Shown here piece after piece: positions 43,816-51,224 of a stretch of DNA of 64,000 bases. The DNA is taken from positions 1,922,001 through 1,986,000 of the forward strand of contig NZ_CP097800.1 of assembly GCF_000612545.2 (NCBI RefSeq), in the 5' to 3' direction. A model generated the notes under the pieces. That model saw only the letters and a list, made by a program, of their open reading frames with translations, was not told where the DNA came from and searched no databases. Made by a program: the position numbers and the translations under genes. Source of the DNA: Streptomyces sp. PCS3-D2 (GTDB lineage: Bacteria > Actinomycetota > Actinomycetes > Streptomycetales > Streptomycetaceae). Within the stretch, counting starts at the first letter, position 1, and each line of letters begins with the position of its first letter.

Positions 43816-43899
43816 CGGAGGCCGGAGGTCACCCGTGCCGCTGCCGCACCGACGTACGCAGGCGCCCGTGGGGCGACCGGATTCCCGCTGCGGCCCCTG

Positions 43900-45183
43900 A
43901 TGTCCTGGGCCTCCCGGTTCCGGCTGCTGCAGTACACGAAGGCCAGCCTGTGGATGGTGCCGCTGCTCGGCCTGGTCCTCGGCGTACTGCTGGCGGAGTG
44001 GGCCGTGACCATGGACGCCACGCCATGGCTCCCGGCCGGCTGGCGCTACTCCGCCTCGACGGCCGCCGGCGTGCTGACCGCCATCGTCGGCGCCATGATC
44101 GCCCTGCTCGGATTCGTCGTCACGATCGGGGTGCTCGTCGTCCAGCAGGCCACGGGGACCCTGTCCCCGCGCTACATGCGCCTGTGGTACCGCGACCGGC
44201 TGCAGAAGGCGGTGCTGGCCACCTTCACCGGGACCTTCTCCTTCTCCTTCGCCCTGCTGCGCACCATCGAGCCGGACTCCGTGCCCGACCTCGGAGTCAC
44301 CATGGCCGGGGCGGCCGTGTCCGTCAGCCTGTTGCTGCTGCTGGTCTACCTCAACCGCTTCACCCACAACCTGCGCCCCGTGGCCATCGCCGGCCTGGTC
44401 GGACGGATGGGCGAGACGGTCCTGGTCCGCGCGCAGGCCACGATCCGCGACGCGACCGCACGCCCTTGGGACCCCGCGGCGCAGGCCGCGGGCGGTGCGG
44501 TCACGTACGTACCCGCCGAGCACGGCGGCGTGATCCAGGCGTTCCACCCGGAGAAGCTGACGGCCCTGGCGGCGCGCCACGACTGCGTCCTTGTGGTCAC
44601 CCGCCTGGTCGGGGACTACGTGCCGCCGGGCGCGGTCGTCGTCGAGATCCACGGCGGCAACCCGGCCCCCGAGCAGCGGCAGGTGGCCGGGCTGATCGCC
44701 TTCGGCTCCGAGCGGACCATCGAGCAGGACCCGGCCTTCGCGCTGCGGGTCCTCGTCGACATCGCCGTCCGGGCGCTGTCCCCCGCCGTGAACGACCCGA
44801 CCACCGCGGTCCAGGTGCTCAACGAGATCGAGGCGATCCTCCACGCGGTCGGGCGGGCCGGTCCGCGCAGCCGCTACGTGCTGGGCGACCGCCACGGCAC
44901 GCCGCGGCTGGTGGTCCAAGGCCGGGACTGGGAGGACTACCTCCAGCTGGCCGTCACCGAGATCCGCGAGTACGGCGTCAGGTCCGTCCAGATCTGCCGA
45001 CGGCTCCGCTCGCTGCTGGAGGGCCTGCTCACGGCGCTGCCGCCCGGCTGTCTGCCGGCTGTCCGCACCGAACTGACCCTGCTGCGCGCGTCGGTCGAGC
45101 GCGAGTACACCGACCCCGCCCGCCGCGCGCTGGCCCGCACCCCCGACTGCCAGGGCATCGGCGCCCGCCCCCGCCGCAGGTGA
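43900..45183 (+). CDS. DUF2254 membrane protein
   Basis: A 427-residue protein. Four N-terminal membrane helices (LWMVPLLGLVLGVLLAEW, AGVLTAIVGAMIALLGFVVTIGVLVVQ, LATFTGTFSFSFALL, VSVSLLLLLVYLNRF) are followed by a cytosolic domain with the DUF2254 signature ALSPAVNDPTTAVQVLNEIEAIL. Unknown function, often in stress loci. The coding end overlaps the first copy of a 16-bp tandem repeat. Confidence 0.88.
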   Translation: MSWASRFRLLQYTKASLWMVPLLGLVLGVLLAEWAVTMDATPWLPAGWRYSASTAAGVLTAIVGAMIALLGFVVTIGVLVVQQATGTLSPRYMRLWYRDRLQKAVLATFTGTFSFSFALLRTIEPDSVPDLGVTMAGAAVSVSLLLLLVYLNRFTHNLRPVAIAGLVGRMGETVLVRAQATIRDATARPWDPAAQAAGGAVTYVPAEHGGVIQAFHPEKLTALAARHDCVLVVTRLVGDYVPPGAVVVEIHGGNPAPEQRQVAGLIAFGSERTIEQDPAFALRVLVDIAVRALSPAVNDPTTAVQVLNEIEAILHAVGRAGPRSRYVLGDRHGTPRLVVQGRDWEDYLQLAVTEIREYGVRSVQICRRLRSLLEGLLTALPPGCLPAVRTELTLLRASVEREYTDPARRALARTPDCQGIGARPRRR

Positions 45184-45204
45184 CCGGCGCCGCAGGTGAC
45201 CGGC
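45173..45204 (+). repeat. 16-bp tandem duplication across the DUF2254 stop codon
   Basis: GCCGCAGGTGACCGGC occurs twice back-to-back (45173-45188 and 45189-45204). The DUF2254 stop codon lies in the first copy, so the second copy is untranslated. It looks like a small slippage event. Confidence 0.75.
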
Positions 45205-45326
45205 GCCACCCCGGGGATGCGGTCGGGCACCGTCCGGCACGTGCCCCGGCTCCTGGCCACGACGCCCGCGACCCGGCGCGCACGGTCGCGCGTGCACCGG
45301 GGCGGACCACGATCCCCAGGAGCCTC

Positions 45327-45764
45327 CTAGGCCACGACCCCAGCCCCGAGCGTGCCGACGCCGATAGCGCCCCGCAGAACGTGGGCGATCTCCTCGGGCT
45401 TCAGGTCGATGCCATCCAGCCCCTCCATGGTCAGCAGGATCTCCTCCAGGGCGTATTCGCCGCGTCCTTCGGCGCTGAACTCGGGGCCGGTGCGGCCCTC
45501 GAAGGACCAGGTGGCGATGCGGGCGAGGTAGAAGAGCTGACGCTCGTCGTCGGACTCCATCGTGTGCAGGAGGCGGACGATGTCGGCCTTCCCCGCGATC
45601 TCCTCGTGGATCTCTCGGTGGAGGGCGGCCTCCCGGGACTCGTCGCTCTCCTCGACGCCACCACCGGGCAGCACCCAGTACGCGGGCAGGCCGGGCTTGG
45701 TGCGGCGGATGACCAGCATCGTGTCGTCCGCGGTGACGAGGACGGCTCGGACTCGTTCGATCAT
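45327..45764 (-). CDS. NUDIX hydrolase
   Basis: A 145-residue protein with a canonical Nudix box (GGVEESDESREAALHREIHEEI) at about residues 36-57, which binds Mg2+ for cleavage of a nucleoside diphosphate linked to another moiety. It begins MIERVRAVLVTADDTMLVIRR, as in MutT-like enzymes. AGGGAGACAGG precedes the ATG. It is the last gene of the minus-strand cassette, 28 bp after the kinase-like gene. The substrate is unknown. Confidence 0.9.
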   Translation of the reverse strand: MIERVRAVLVTADDTMLVIRRTKPGLPAYWVLPGGGVEESDESREAALHREIHEEIAGKADIVRLLHTMESDDERQLFYLARIATWSFEGRTGPEFSAEGRGEYALEEILLTMEGLDGIDLKPEEIAHVLRGAIGVGTLGAGVVA

Positions 45765-45792
45765 GTCGGCCTGTCTCCCTAGTTGTTGGCGC

Positions 45793-46623
45793 TCAGCGAG
45801 GAAGGATGCCCGTCACTTCCTCCGCGCGCCGGCGCAGCAGTGGAGCCAGCTCCACGTACCAACCACGGCCTACGGCCTGAAGCATTTCGGCGAGAGCGAC
45901 CTGTTCGCCGATCCGGCCGGCGGGGGTGTCGAGGACATCGGCGAACTCGGTGCGGATGCGTGCGGCGACGGCGGGGACGCGGAGGCTGTTGACGTAGAGC
46001 ATGGCCGGGTCGTAGCCGACGGGGACGGCTCCCCAGCGTTCCCAGTCGAGGATGACGAGGGGGTAGTGGGTGAGGTTGGCCCACTGGAGATCTGCGTGGC
46101 CCGTGACGCGTTCGGTGATGGTCGGCGCGGGGATGCCGAGGAACTCCGGGAACACGCGGTCCGCCCAGGACTGGCGGATGGTCTCGCGGGGCGGCTCGGC
46201 GGCACTGAGGGCGTCCAGGCTCTCCCGCAGCGTCGCCCACCAGGAGTCCGGGAGACCCGGGTCCTCAGTAAGGTCGGGGGTTTCCGGAGAGATGACGGGC
46301 TGGGCGACGTAGTCGATCAACTCGGCCTCGAAGACGTACTCCCCGGCCTCCCATCGGTAGAGGTCGTGGAGGTGGGGGCGGGACACCTTGTCCGAGACCC
46401 GTTCCTCGGCGAGCGCGATGCCCTCGTTCCGGGTGGTGGGGGTCTTTGCAGCTTCACCGCAGTGGACGCGGAGCCAGTGGCCGTTCTCGGTGCGAGAGCC
46501 GACAGTCCGGCCGAGCCATCCCCAGGACAGCGGGCCCGTCGGGGCGGTGGCCAGGTGTGAGGAGGCGGTGGCGAGCGCGTCCTCCATGCGGGCCCTGGTG
46601 GTCTCATCCTTGGGCGAATACAT
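45793..46623 (-). CDS. APH-fold phosphotransferase-like protein
   Basis: A 276-residue protein of the aminoglycoside-phosphotransferase/kinase fold. The catalytic loop is GHADLQWANL (the HxDLxxxN type) and the metal-binding segment is LVILDWERWG. The N-terminal nucleotide lobe is short (LSWGWLGRTVGSRTENGHWLRVHCG). GGAGGGTCACCG precedes the ATG, which overlaps the aldo/keto reductase end by 20 bp. Context argues for a small-molecule or peptide kinase of this cassette rather than antibiotic resistance; the substrate is unknown. Confidence 0.8.
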   Translation of the reverse strand: MYSPKDETTRARMEDALATASSHLATAPTGPLSWGWLGRTVGSRTENGHWLRVHCGEAAKTPTTRNEGIALAEERVSDKVSRPHLHDLYRWEAGEYVFEAELIDYVAQPVISPETPDLTEDPGLPDSWWATLRESLDALSAAEPPRETIRQSWADRVFPEFLGIPAPTITERVTGHADLQWANLTHYPLVILDWERWGAVPVGYDPAMLYVNSLRVPAVAARIRTEFADVLDTPAGRIGEQVALAEMLQAVGRGWYVELAPLLRRRAEEVTGILPR

Positions 46624-47497
46624 CGGTGACCCTCCTGAGCTGGACCGGTTCGAGCGGCGAGGCAATGGCCTCCTTGGCGGCCTTCCAGTGCTGCGGCGTA
46701 CTGGCGGACAGCAGTACCACGTCCAGGCTCGGGCAGGACGCCGCAGCCAGGAGACAGGCGGCGGCCGTGCTGGTGCCGGGTCGGATGAACTCGGCGAGTT
46801 CGGGTGTGGCCAAGTCGAGGAGTTCGCCGCCGTGCAGGGGTGAGGAGCCGAAGGTGAGCAGGCCAGCGGCGCGAGCCTGGACGAGCGGACCCCGCCCACC
46901 GAGGGCGAGCGCGATCGGGCGGACCATGACGAGGCTGACCGGCTGCTGGATCGCGCCGAGATGGTGTTCACCCGATCCGGCGGCCTCTTTGGCCAGGCCG
47001 AGGAGTTCGGAGACGGTGAATGCCTCGTGCTGGAAGCCGGACCAGGTGGCGACTCCGTACCCGGCGATGCGGCCTGCGGTGGCGTACTCCTCCAGCACGC
47101 AGAACACGTCGCGCAGCCGCGCGTGCAGCACCCCACGGTCCTGATGGGCGTGCTCGGGGTTGTGGACGAACACGATGTCGGCGCGGCCCAGGGCCGCGAG
47201 GGAGCGATCGGTCTGCCAGCGGGCGAAGCCGGGGTGGAGGCTGTGGCCGACGGCGGCTTCCTCGGGTGGGAGGACTCCGGCCGCCACCGCGGCCTCGCCC
47301 TCCTGCCGGGTGAAGAAGCCGCTCTTCGTCGCGACCATGGCGCGGGGATGGTCGGCGATGACCGGGCCGAGTGCCTGGTGGGCCGTGGCGTAGTTGGGTG
47401 CGGTGTCCAGCCACACCAGCCCGTCGGAACACGCAGCGCGCGCCGGCTCCTCGACAGCGCGCACCCGGTACGTCCCGAGGCCGAGGGTTGCGGTCAC
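46604..47497 (-). CDS. Aldo/keto reductase family protein
   Basis: A 297-residue TIM-barrel oxidoreductase. The catalytic set is visible as WLDTAPNYATAH (Asp31, Tyr36), VATKSGFF (Lys) and VFVHNPEHAH (His). It is shorter and more diverged than typical family members in the cofactor-binding C-terminus (LLSASTPQHWKAAKEAI). The GTG start overlaps the JmjC-protein stop (GTGA), so it is translationally coupled to that oxygenase. The substrate is unknown. Confidence 0.85.
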   Translation of the reverse strand: MTATLGLGTYRVRAVEEPARAACSDGLVWLDTAPNYATAHQALGPVIADHPRAMVATKSGFFTRQEGEAAVAAGVLPPEEAAVGHSLHPGFARWQTDRSLAALGRADIVFVHNPEHAHQDRGVLHARLRDVFCVLEEYATAGRIAGYGVATWSGFQHEAFTVSELLGLAKEAAGSGEHHLGAIQQPVSLVMVRPIALALGGRGPLVQARAAGLLTFGSSPLHGGELLDLATPELAEFIRPGTSTAAACLLAAASCPSLDVVLLSASTPQHWKAAKEAIASPLEPVQLRRVTDVFAQG

Positions 47498-48678
47498 CTG
47501 GGTGCCCCGATCACGGCGGCGGCCTGTCCGCCTACCAGGGCCGAGACGATCTCGGCGCTTTGGGCGACGGTGAGTCCGGATGCGGTGGCGAGGTCTCCGA
47601 GTGTGACCGGCAGCCCGGCGGCCAGGCGGCGCAGCAGCGGAGCGGCGGGCAGCGCGAAAGTCCACTCGCGCCCGGCGCCGGAGAAGGACACCGCCTCGGC
47701 ATCCTGGTCCACCCGGGCACGGGGCACGGTGACCTGGACGGTGATCCCGGTCTCGGGCGGAACCGTCGCCAGGTACGGCAGGGAAAGGCGCGGCTGACCC
47801 GGGTGTGTGGTGTCCAGCGACCTCTCCCACCGGTCCAGAACCGCCGGGCCCTCCAGAGCGGCAAGCACCTCTTTGCGTACGGCGCCCAGGTAGTCCGCCC
47901 GCTCCTCGGGGGTGCTGAAACGAGGGACGTCAGAGCGGACGGTTGCGCTGGTCCGGAGGTCGTCGCACAGCCATCCGAGGAACTCTGCCCCGGTCTGCGT
48001 GGCCAGTCCGAAGGTGAGGTGGAGCGATGCGGTGCCTTGGTCGGCGCTCACCGCGTGCCACCAGCCGCGCGGCAGGTAGAGGAGATCGCCGGGCGTCAGG
48101 ACGATGTCCGCGATCGGCTCGCCCGTCGGGGCCTCGGGAGCTTCGACGTCGCGCCAGGCGGGGGCCTGCCGGGTGGGTCCGTAGATCTTCCACCGCTTGG
48201 AGCCTTCGAGTTGGAGGACCACGACATCGTGGTCGTCCCAGTGGGTACCAAAGCCCTCTTCGGACGTCCAGGAGGCGTACGCGTTGGCTTGGACGGGAGT
48301 CCGGAAGAACCGTTCGAGGCCGGCGGCGGCCTCGCGAACGGGCGGGTGGATCTGGTCGATCGCGTCGATGACAAGGGACGCGCCCTCGGCGAGGCGCGCG
48401 TGGAACTCGGCGGGCTGGGGCTGGTACCAGGACACCCCGCGCCGGTTCGTGCGCAGGACGGAGTAAGCCGTCGCGGGGACCGCCTCCCCGGCGCGGGAGA
48501 GGCGCATACGGGGTGGCTCCAGCCGGTGTGCGGCAACGATCTCGTTGATGTCGTCCCAGGTCAGCAGGGTGGGACCGGCGGCGCCGGCTGAACGGATCAC
48601 TGTGTGGGCGCGGAAACACGTCCGGGCGAGGAACGTGTCCCCGCCCAGACGCTGTGCCCACGATGCGGAATCAATCAC
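47494..48678 (-). CDS. JmjC/cupin-4 oxygenase (ROX/YcfD-like fold)
   Basis: A 394-residue Fe(II)/2-oxoglutarate-type oxygenase. The facial triad is H146 and D148 (GTHWDDHDVVVLQLEGSKRWKIY) plus H208 (LPRGWWHAV). The layout resembles bacterial ribosomal-oxygenase proteins (YcfD), which hydroxylate peptide side chains; the C-terminal winged-helix-like region (APLLRRLAAGLPVTLGDLA) also fits that family. The GTG start follows GAGGAG. It lies 19 bp after a 43-aa ORF and is coupled to the aldo/keto reductase. The target is unknown; the small upstream peptides are candidates. Confidence 0.85.
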   Translation of the reverse strand: MIDSASWAQRLGGDTFLARTCFRAHTVIRSAGAAGPTLLTWDDINEIVAAHRLEPPRMRLSRAGEAVPATAYSVLRTNRRGVSWYQPQPAEFHARLAEGASLVIDAIDQIHPPVREAAAGLERFFRTPVQANAYASWTSEEGFGTHWDDHDVVVLQLEGSKRWKIYGPTRQAPAWRDVEAPEAPTGEPIADIVLTPGDLLYLPRGWWHAVSADQGTASLHLTFGLATQTGAEFLGWLCDDLRTSATVRSDVPRFSTPEERADYLGAVRKEVLAALEGPAVLDRWERSLDTTHPGQPRLSLPYLATVPPETGITVQVTVPRARVDQDAEAVSFSGAGREWTFALPAAPLLRRLAAGLPVTLGDLATASGLTVAQSAEIVSALVGGQAAAVIGAPR

Positions 48679-48697
48679 CGTGGGTCTCCTCGGTCGA

Positions 48698-48829
48698 TCA
48701 GGTGTCGTTCATGTCCGACTTGCCACCGGTGTTGTCCGAAGCCTCTTCGGCGCGCGACCGCGCCGCGTTGATCCGGCGGACACTGATCAGCAGACCGCTG
48801 GCCTGCTCGGTGGGAGCGTTCTCGTTCAT
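48698..48829 (-). CDS. 43-aa small protein, candidate modified-peptide precursor
   Basis: Translates to 43 residues: MNENAPTEQASGLLISVRRI at the N-terminus, NAARSRAEEASDNTGGKSDM in the middle and NDT at the end. A strong ribosome-binding site (GGAAGGAG) precedes the ATG. It sits 19 bp before the JmjC-type oxygenase gene, the usual place for a substrate or accessory peptide. The N-terminal half could form an amphipathic helix; the C-terminal half is Gly/Ser/Asp/Thr/Asn-rich like a RiPP core. No known precursor family was recognised. Confidence 0.65.
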   Translation of the reverse strand: MNENAPTEQASGLLISVRRINAARSRAEEASDNTGGKSDMNDT

Positions 48830-48857
48830 CCCGTACTCCTTCCTGATTTTTGATGCG

Positions 48858-48877
48858 CCCGCAGGGGTTCCTGCGGG
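48858..48877. terminator. Hairpin between two small ORFs of the cassette
   Basis: CCCGCAGG at 48858-48865 pairs with CCTGCGGG at 48870-48877 around GGTT. On the minus strand it lies between the 29-aa and 43-aa ORFs and could act as an attenuator or processing site rather than a full terminator. Confidence 0.5.
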
Positions 48878-48919
48878 AAGTCTGGGGGCGGGGATGGTGC
48901 TGCGCGTGCACCCACGGGG

Positions 48920-49009
48920 TCAGGGCGCGGTATCGCCGGCGAGGGCGAGAACGACCACCAGGACGCAGGTGACCGCGATGTAGACGAGGACTGCGAGCTG
49001 CTGGCGCAC
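48920..49009 (-). CDS. 29-aa single-helix membrane peptide (tentative)
   Basis: A GTG-initiated frame of 29 codons (VRQQLAVLVYIAVTCVLVVV, then LALAGDTAP) that is almost wholly one membrane helix. GCGGGG precedes the start, and a GCAGGGCCCTGC palindrome lies in the 19-bp gap after the upstream gene's stop. Its regular placement inside the operon favours a real small protein, but a chance hydrophobic frame cannot be excluded. Confidence 0.45.
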   Translation of the reverse strand: MRQQLAVLVYIAVTCVLVVVLALAGDTAP

Positions 49010-49028
49010 CCCCGCAGGGCCCTGCGGT

Positions 49029-49256
49029 TCAGCCCCGCTCCAGGCTGGACGGGTCCTTGACGATCCACTCCGAGCCTCCGCCCTCGGGCCGAGCAAAGAC
49101 CGCGTTCGCGTACGAGACACGGGTGGCTGGGTCTTCGTACTCGCCGATGAACTGGACGATGCCCCGCCGGTTTTCCAGCGGGTCGAAGACCGGCGTACCT
49201 TCGCTGACCCAACCGGGCACGGTCTGACGCTGGCGCGGGCGGATCTGAGGGGCCAC
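49029..49256 (-). CDS. 75-aa conserved-looking small protein, first gene of the cassette
   Basis: A 75-residue soluble protein: VAPQIRPRQRQTVPGWVSEG, TPVFDPLENRRGIVQFIGEY, ending EWIVKDPSSLERG. The composition is ordinary for a folded beta-rich domain. The GTG at 49256 has AAGGAGAGAGCC just upstream; a longer frame begins upstream but lacks a ribosome-binding site. It is the gene nearest the divergent XRE regulator, so it heads the minus-strand operon. Family not recognised. Confidence 0.6.
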   Translation of the reverse strand: MAPQIRPRQRQTVPGWVSEGTPVFDPLENRRGIVQFIGEYEDPATRVSYANAVFARPEGGGSEWIVKDPSSLERG

Positions 49257-49410
49257 GGCTCTCTCCTTGGGCTCGGGCTGGCTCTTCGCTCCGGGGGACG
49301 CAGCGGGCCGCAGGTGCGACATGGGGTACGGCCTTGCGGCCCGCTGCGAGGGGGAGGCCGCCCTTCCCAGGCGGCTGTGACCAGTCAACTGCCGTACGCG
49401 TTTGGATGGA

Positions 49411-49460
49411 TGGGCCAGAAGGCATGGCCATTCCGGGGACATGGCCAGGTTTTATGGCCA
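49411..49460. promoter_or_regulatory. Repeated TGGCCA-type palindromes upstream of the XRE regulator
   Basis: TGGCCA, itself a palindrome, occurs three times as ATGGCCA at 49424, 49441 and 49454, with a degenerate copy TGGGCCA at 49411. Spacings are 13, 17 and 13 bp. The array lies between the divergent 75-aa gene and the XRE regulator, just before the latter's start, and is a candidate operator for it. Confidence 0.5.
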
Positions 49461-49499
49461 GGCTGGGATCAGGGCTCTGCCGACGGTCGGGGGATGGCG

Positions 49500-50777
49500 A
49501 TGATGACCACGAACGAGGGCGACGGCGTGGAGCCGATCGGGCCGCTGCTGCGGCGCCTCCGCATGGCCGGCGGACGCACGCAGGAAGGTCTGGCGGCCGA
49601 TCTCTCCGCCCGGCGGGGGTACCCGCTGGAGCAGGGCGCCGTCTCCAGGTGGGAGACCCACGAGCGGCTGCCGGACCCGGCTTCACGGGCGCTACTGGCC
49701 GCGGAGTTCGGCGTACCGGAGGAGGAGCTCCGCCGGGCCGTCGCTCTCGCCCGGCGTCTTCGCCGACAGGAGCAGAAGGACCAGACCCACCAGGAGAACG
49801 AAGTGTTCGACCGCCGCGGATTCATGACGGCTTCGGCCGGTGCCGGGATCGCCGTCATACAGCCCTCTTCCCTGCTCTCGTCGGGACGGAGGCTCGGAGC
49901 TGACGTTCCACGGCAGTTGAGCCAGCGCACCGCCCGGCTCCGGCGCCTCGACGACTTCGTGGGCGGTGGCGACACCTACCAGATGTACGTCCGCGAGCTG
50001 GCGACCACGACCCGACTGGCTGACGAGGGGGTCTACAGCGAGACGACCGGCAGGGGCCTTCGCGGGATCATCGCCGAACAGGCCCAACTCGCCGGCTGGG
50101 CGGCATACGACGCGGGCCAGTACGAGGAGGCCCGCGGGCACTACATGACGGCCCTGGCCGCATCACGCGCTGCCGAAGATAGCTCCCTGGAAGGCAACTC
50201 GCTGGCCTTCCTCGCGTACCTCGAATGGACCGTGGGCGGCGACTCCGGGATCCGCTTCGCCACGGCCGCGTACGAGGCTCTCGGTTCGGGAACGGCACCC
50301 GTCGTACGGGCACTGCTGGCCGACCGACTGGCATGGCAGCACGCGACCTCCGGCAACGCCCGGGAAGCGGACTACGCGCTGGGCCTCGCCGAGGAGGCGA
50401 TCCACGAGCCCGGCGACGAGCCGGGCCCCGACTGGGCGTACTGGGTGGACCGCGACGAGATCGCGATCATGACGGGCAGGTGCTGGTCGGAGCTGCACCG
50501 GCCCCTGCGGGCGATCCCGGCCCTGGAGGACGCCCTGGGCCGGTACGACGACTCCCGGTCCCGAGACAAGGCGCTCTACCTGTCGTGGCTGGCGGCGGCC
50601 TACCTGGACGCCGGCGAGATCGAACACGCGACCGCGATCACGACCCGGGTGTTCGACCTCTCCGAGGGCCTCACATCGATCCGGCCGATGGTGCGGGCCC
50701 GCCTGATGGTCAAGCGACTGGAGCCCCACCGGTCCCTCGCCCCGGTCGGTGCGCTACTGGAACGGGCCAAGGGCTAG
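49500..50777 (+). CDS. XRE-family regulator with TPR-like C-terminal domain
   Basis: A 425-residue regulator. The N-terminal helix-turn-helix (about residues 14-70: RTQEGLAADLSARRGYPLEQGAVSRWETHERLP) is followed by a charged linker with RRGFMTASAGAGIAV (R105/R106), which looks like a twin-arginine motif. The rest (150-425) is an all-helical TPR-like array (AQLAGWAAYDAGQYEEARGHYMTALAA...). Of several in-frame ATGs, 49500 has GGGGGA at the best distance. Such proteins commonly control adjacent small-peptide loci in Streptomyces. Its 3' end overlaps cutA by 4 bp. Confidence 0.85.
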   Translation: MMTTNEGDGVEPIGPLLRRLRMAGGRTQEGLAADLSARRGYPLEQGAVSRWETHERLPDPASRALLAAEFGVPEEELRRAVALARRLRRQEQKDQTHQENEVFDRRGFMTASAGAGIAVIQPSSLLSSGRRLGADVPRQLSQRTARLRRLDDFVGGGDTYQMYVRELATTTRLADEGVYSETTGRGLRGIIAEQAQLAGWAAYDAGQYEEARGHYMTALAASRAAEDSSLEGNSLAFLAYLEWTVGGDSGIRFATAAYEALGSGTAPVVRALLADRLAWQHATSGNAREADYALGLAEEAIHEPGDEPGPDWAYWVDRDEIAIMTGRCWSELHRPLRAIPALEDALGRYDDSRSRDKALYLSWLAAAYLDAGEIEHATAITTRVFDLSEGLTSIRPMVRARLMVKRLEPHRSLAPVGALLERAKG

Positions 50778-51091
50778 CGGGTGGCCCGCGTGATCCAGTC
50801 CAGGTACTCGGCAGGGCCGGCGTCGATCGTGAACGCGATGACCTCAGGCGAGTCGTAGGGATGGTTGTCCACCAAGTGCTTCTCCAGCGCTTCGCGCCGG
50901 TCACCGGCCGTACGGAAGGCCACCTGGAACTCGGTCCCCTCGGAAACCTCTCCGAGGTGCCGGTACGTCGTCTCGATGGGCCCGGTCACCTGCCCGGAAG
51001 CGGCCAGGTTCGCCTCCACTGCCGAGCGCGACAGCTTCCGCGCGGCGTCCTGATTGTCGACGGTCGTGATCACGATCAAGAAGTCAGCCAT
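50774..51091 (-). CDS. cutA: CutA1 divalent-cation tolerance protein
   Basis: A 105-residue trimeric ferredoxin-like protein: FLIVITTVDNQDAARKLSRSAVEANLAASGQV, FQVAFRTAGDRREALEKHLVDNHPYDSPEVIAF. The HPYxxPEV motif is diagnostic. In E. coli it is linked to copper tolerance, although its wider role is unclear. It is separate from the cutRS two-component genes despite the name. Convergent with the XRE gene. Confidence 0.93.
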   Translation of the reverse strand: MADFLIVITTVDNQDAARKLSRSAVEANLAASGQVTGPIETTYRHLGEVSEGTEFQVAFRTAGDRREALEKHLVDNHPYDSPEVIAFTIDAGPAEYLDWITRATR

Positions 51092-51224
51092 AGGGGCAAC
51101 GTACCCGCCCCATGGTGGCGTTCGCCTGGATCCAAGGCCAACACCATCCAGCTGTTGGACGCCTTGGACGATGACAGCACCCTCACCACCGAAGAAGCCC
51201 CGACCCTAGTCCGGAGCTTCTTTG

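Noticed and set aside
40525-45297. 1590-residue minus-strand frame across cydAB, the antiporter and DUF2254
   Set aside because: Low-complexity Gly/Gln/Arg/Asp/His composition and no homology pattern. Four well-supported plus-strand genes occupy the region.
45793-46623. Antibiotic-resistance aminoglycoside phosphotransferase
   Set aside because: Only the general kinase fold is visible, and the setting is a peptide/oxygenase cassette rather than a resistance or antibiotic locus.
45793-47136. Extended 447-residue form of the APH-fold protein
   Set aside because: The extra N-terminal part is antisense-like Ser/Pro/Arg sequence inside the aldo/keto reductase gene. ATG 46623 has a strong ribosome-binding site.
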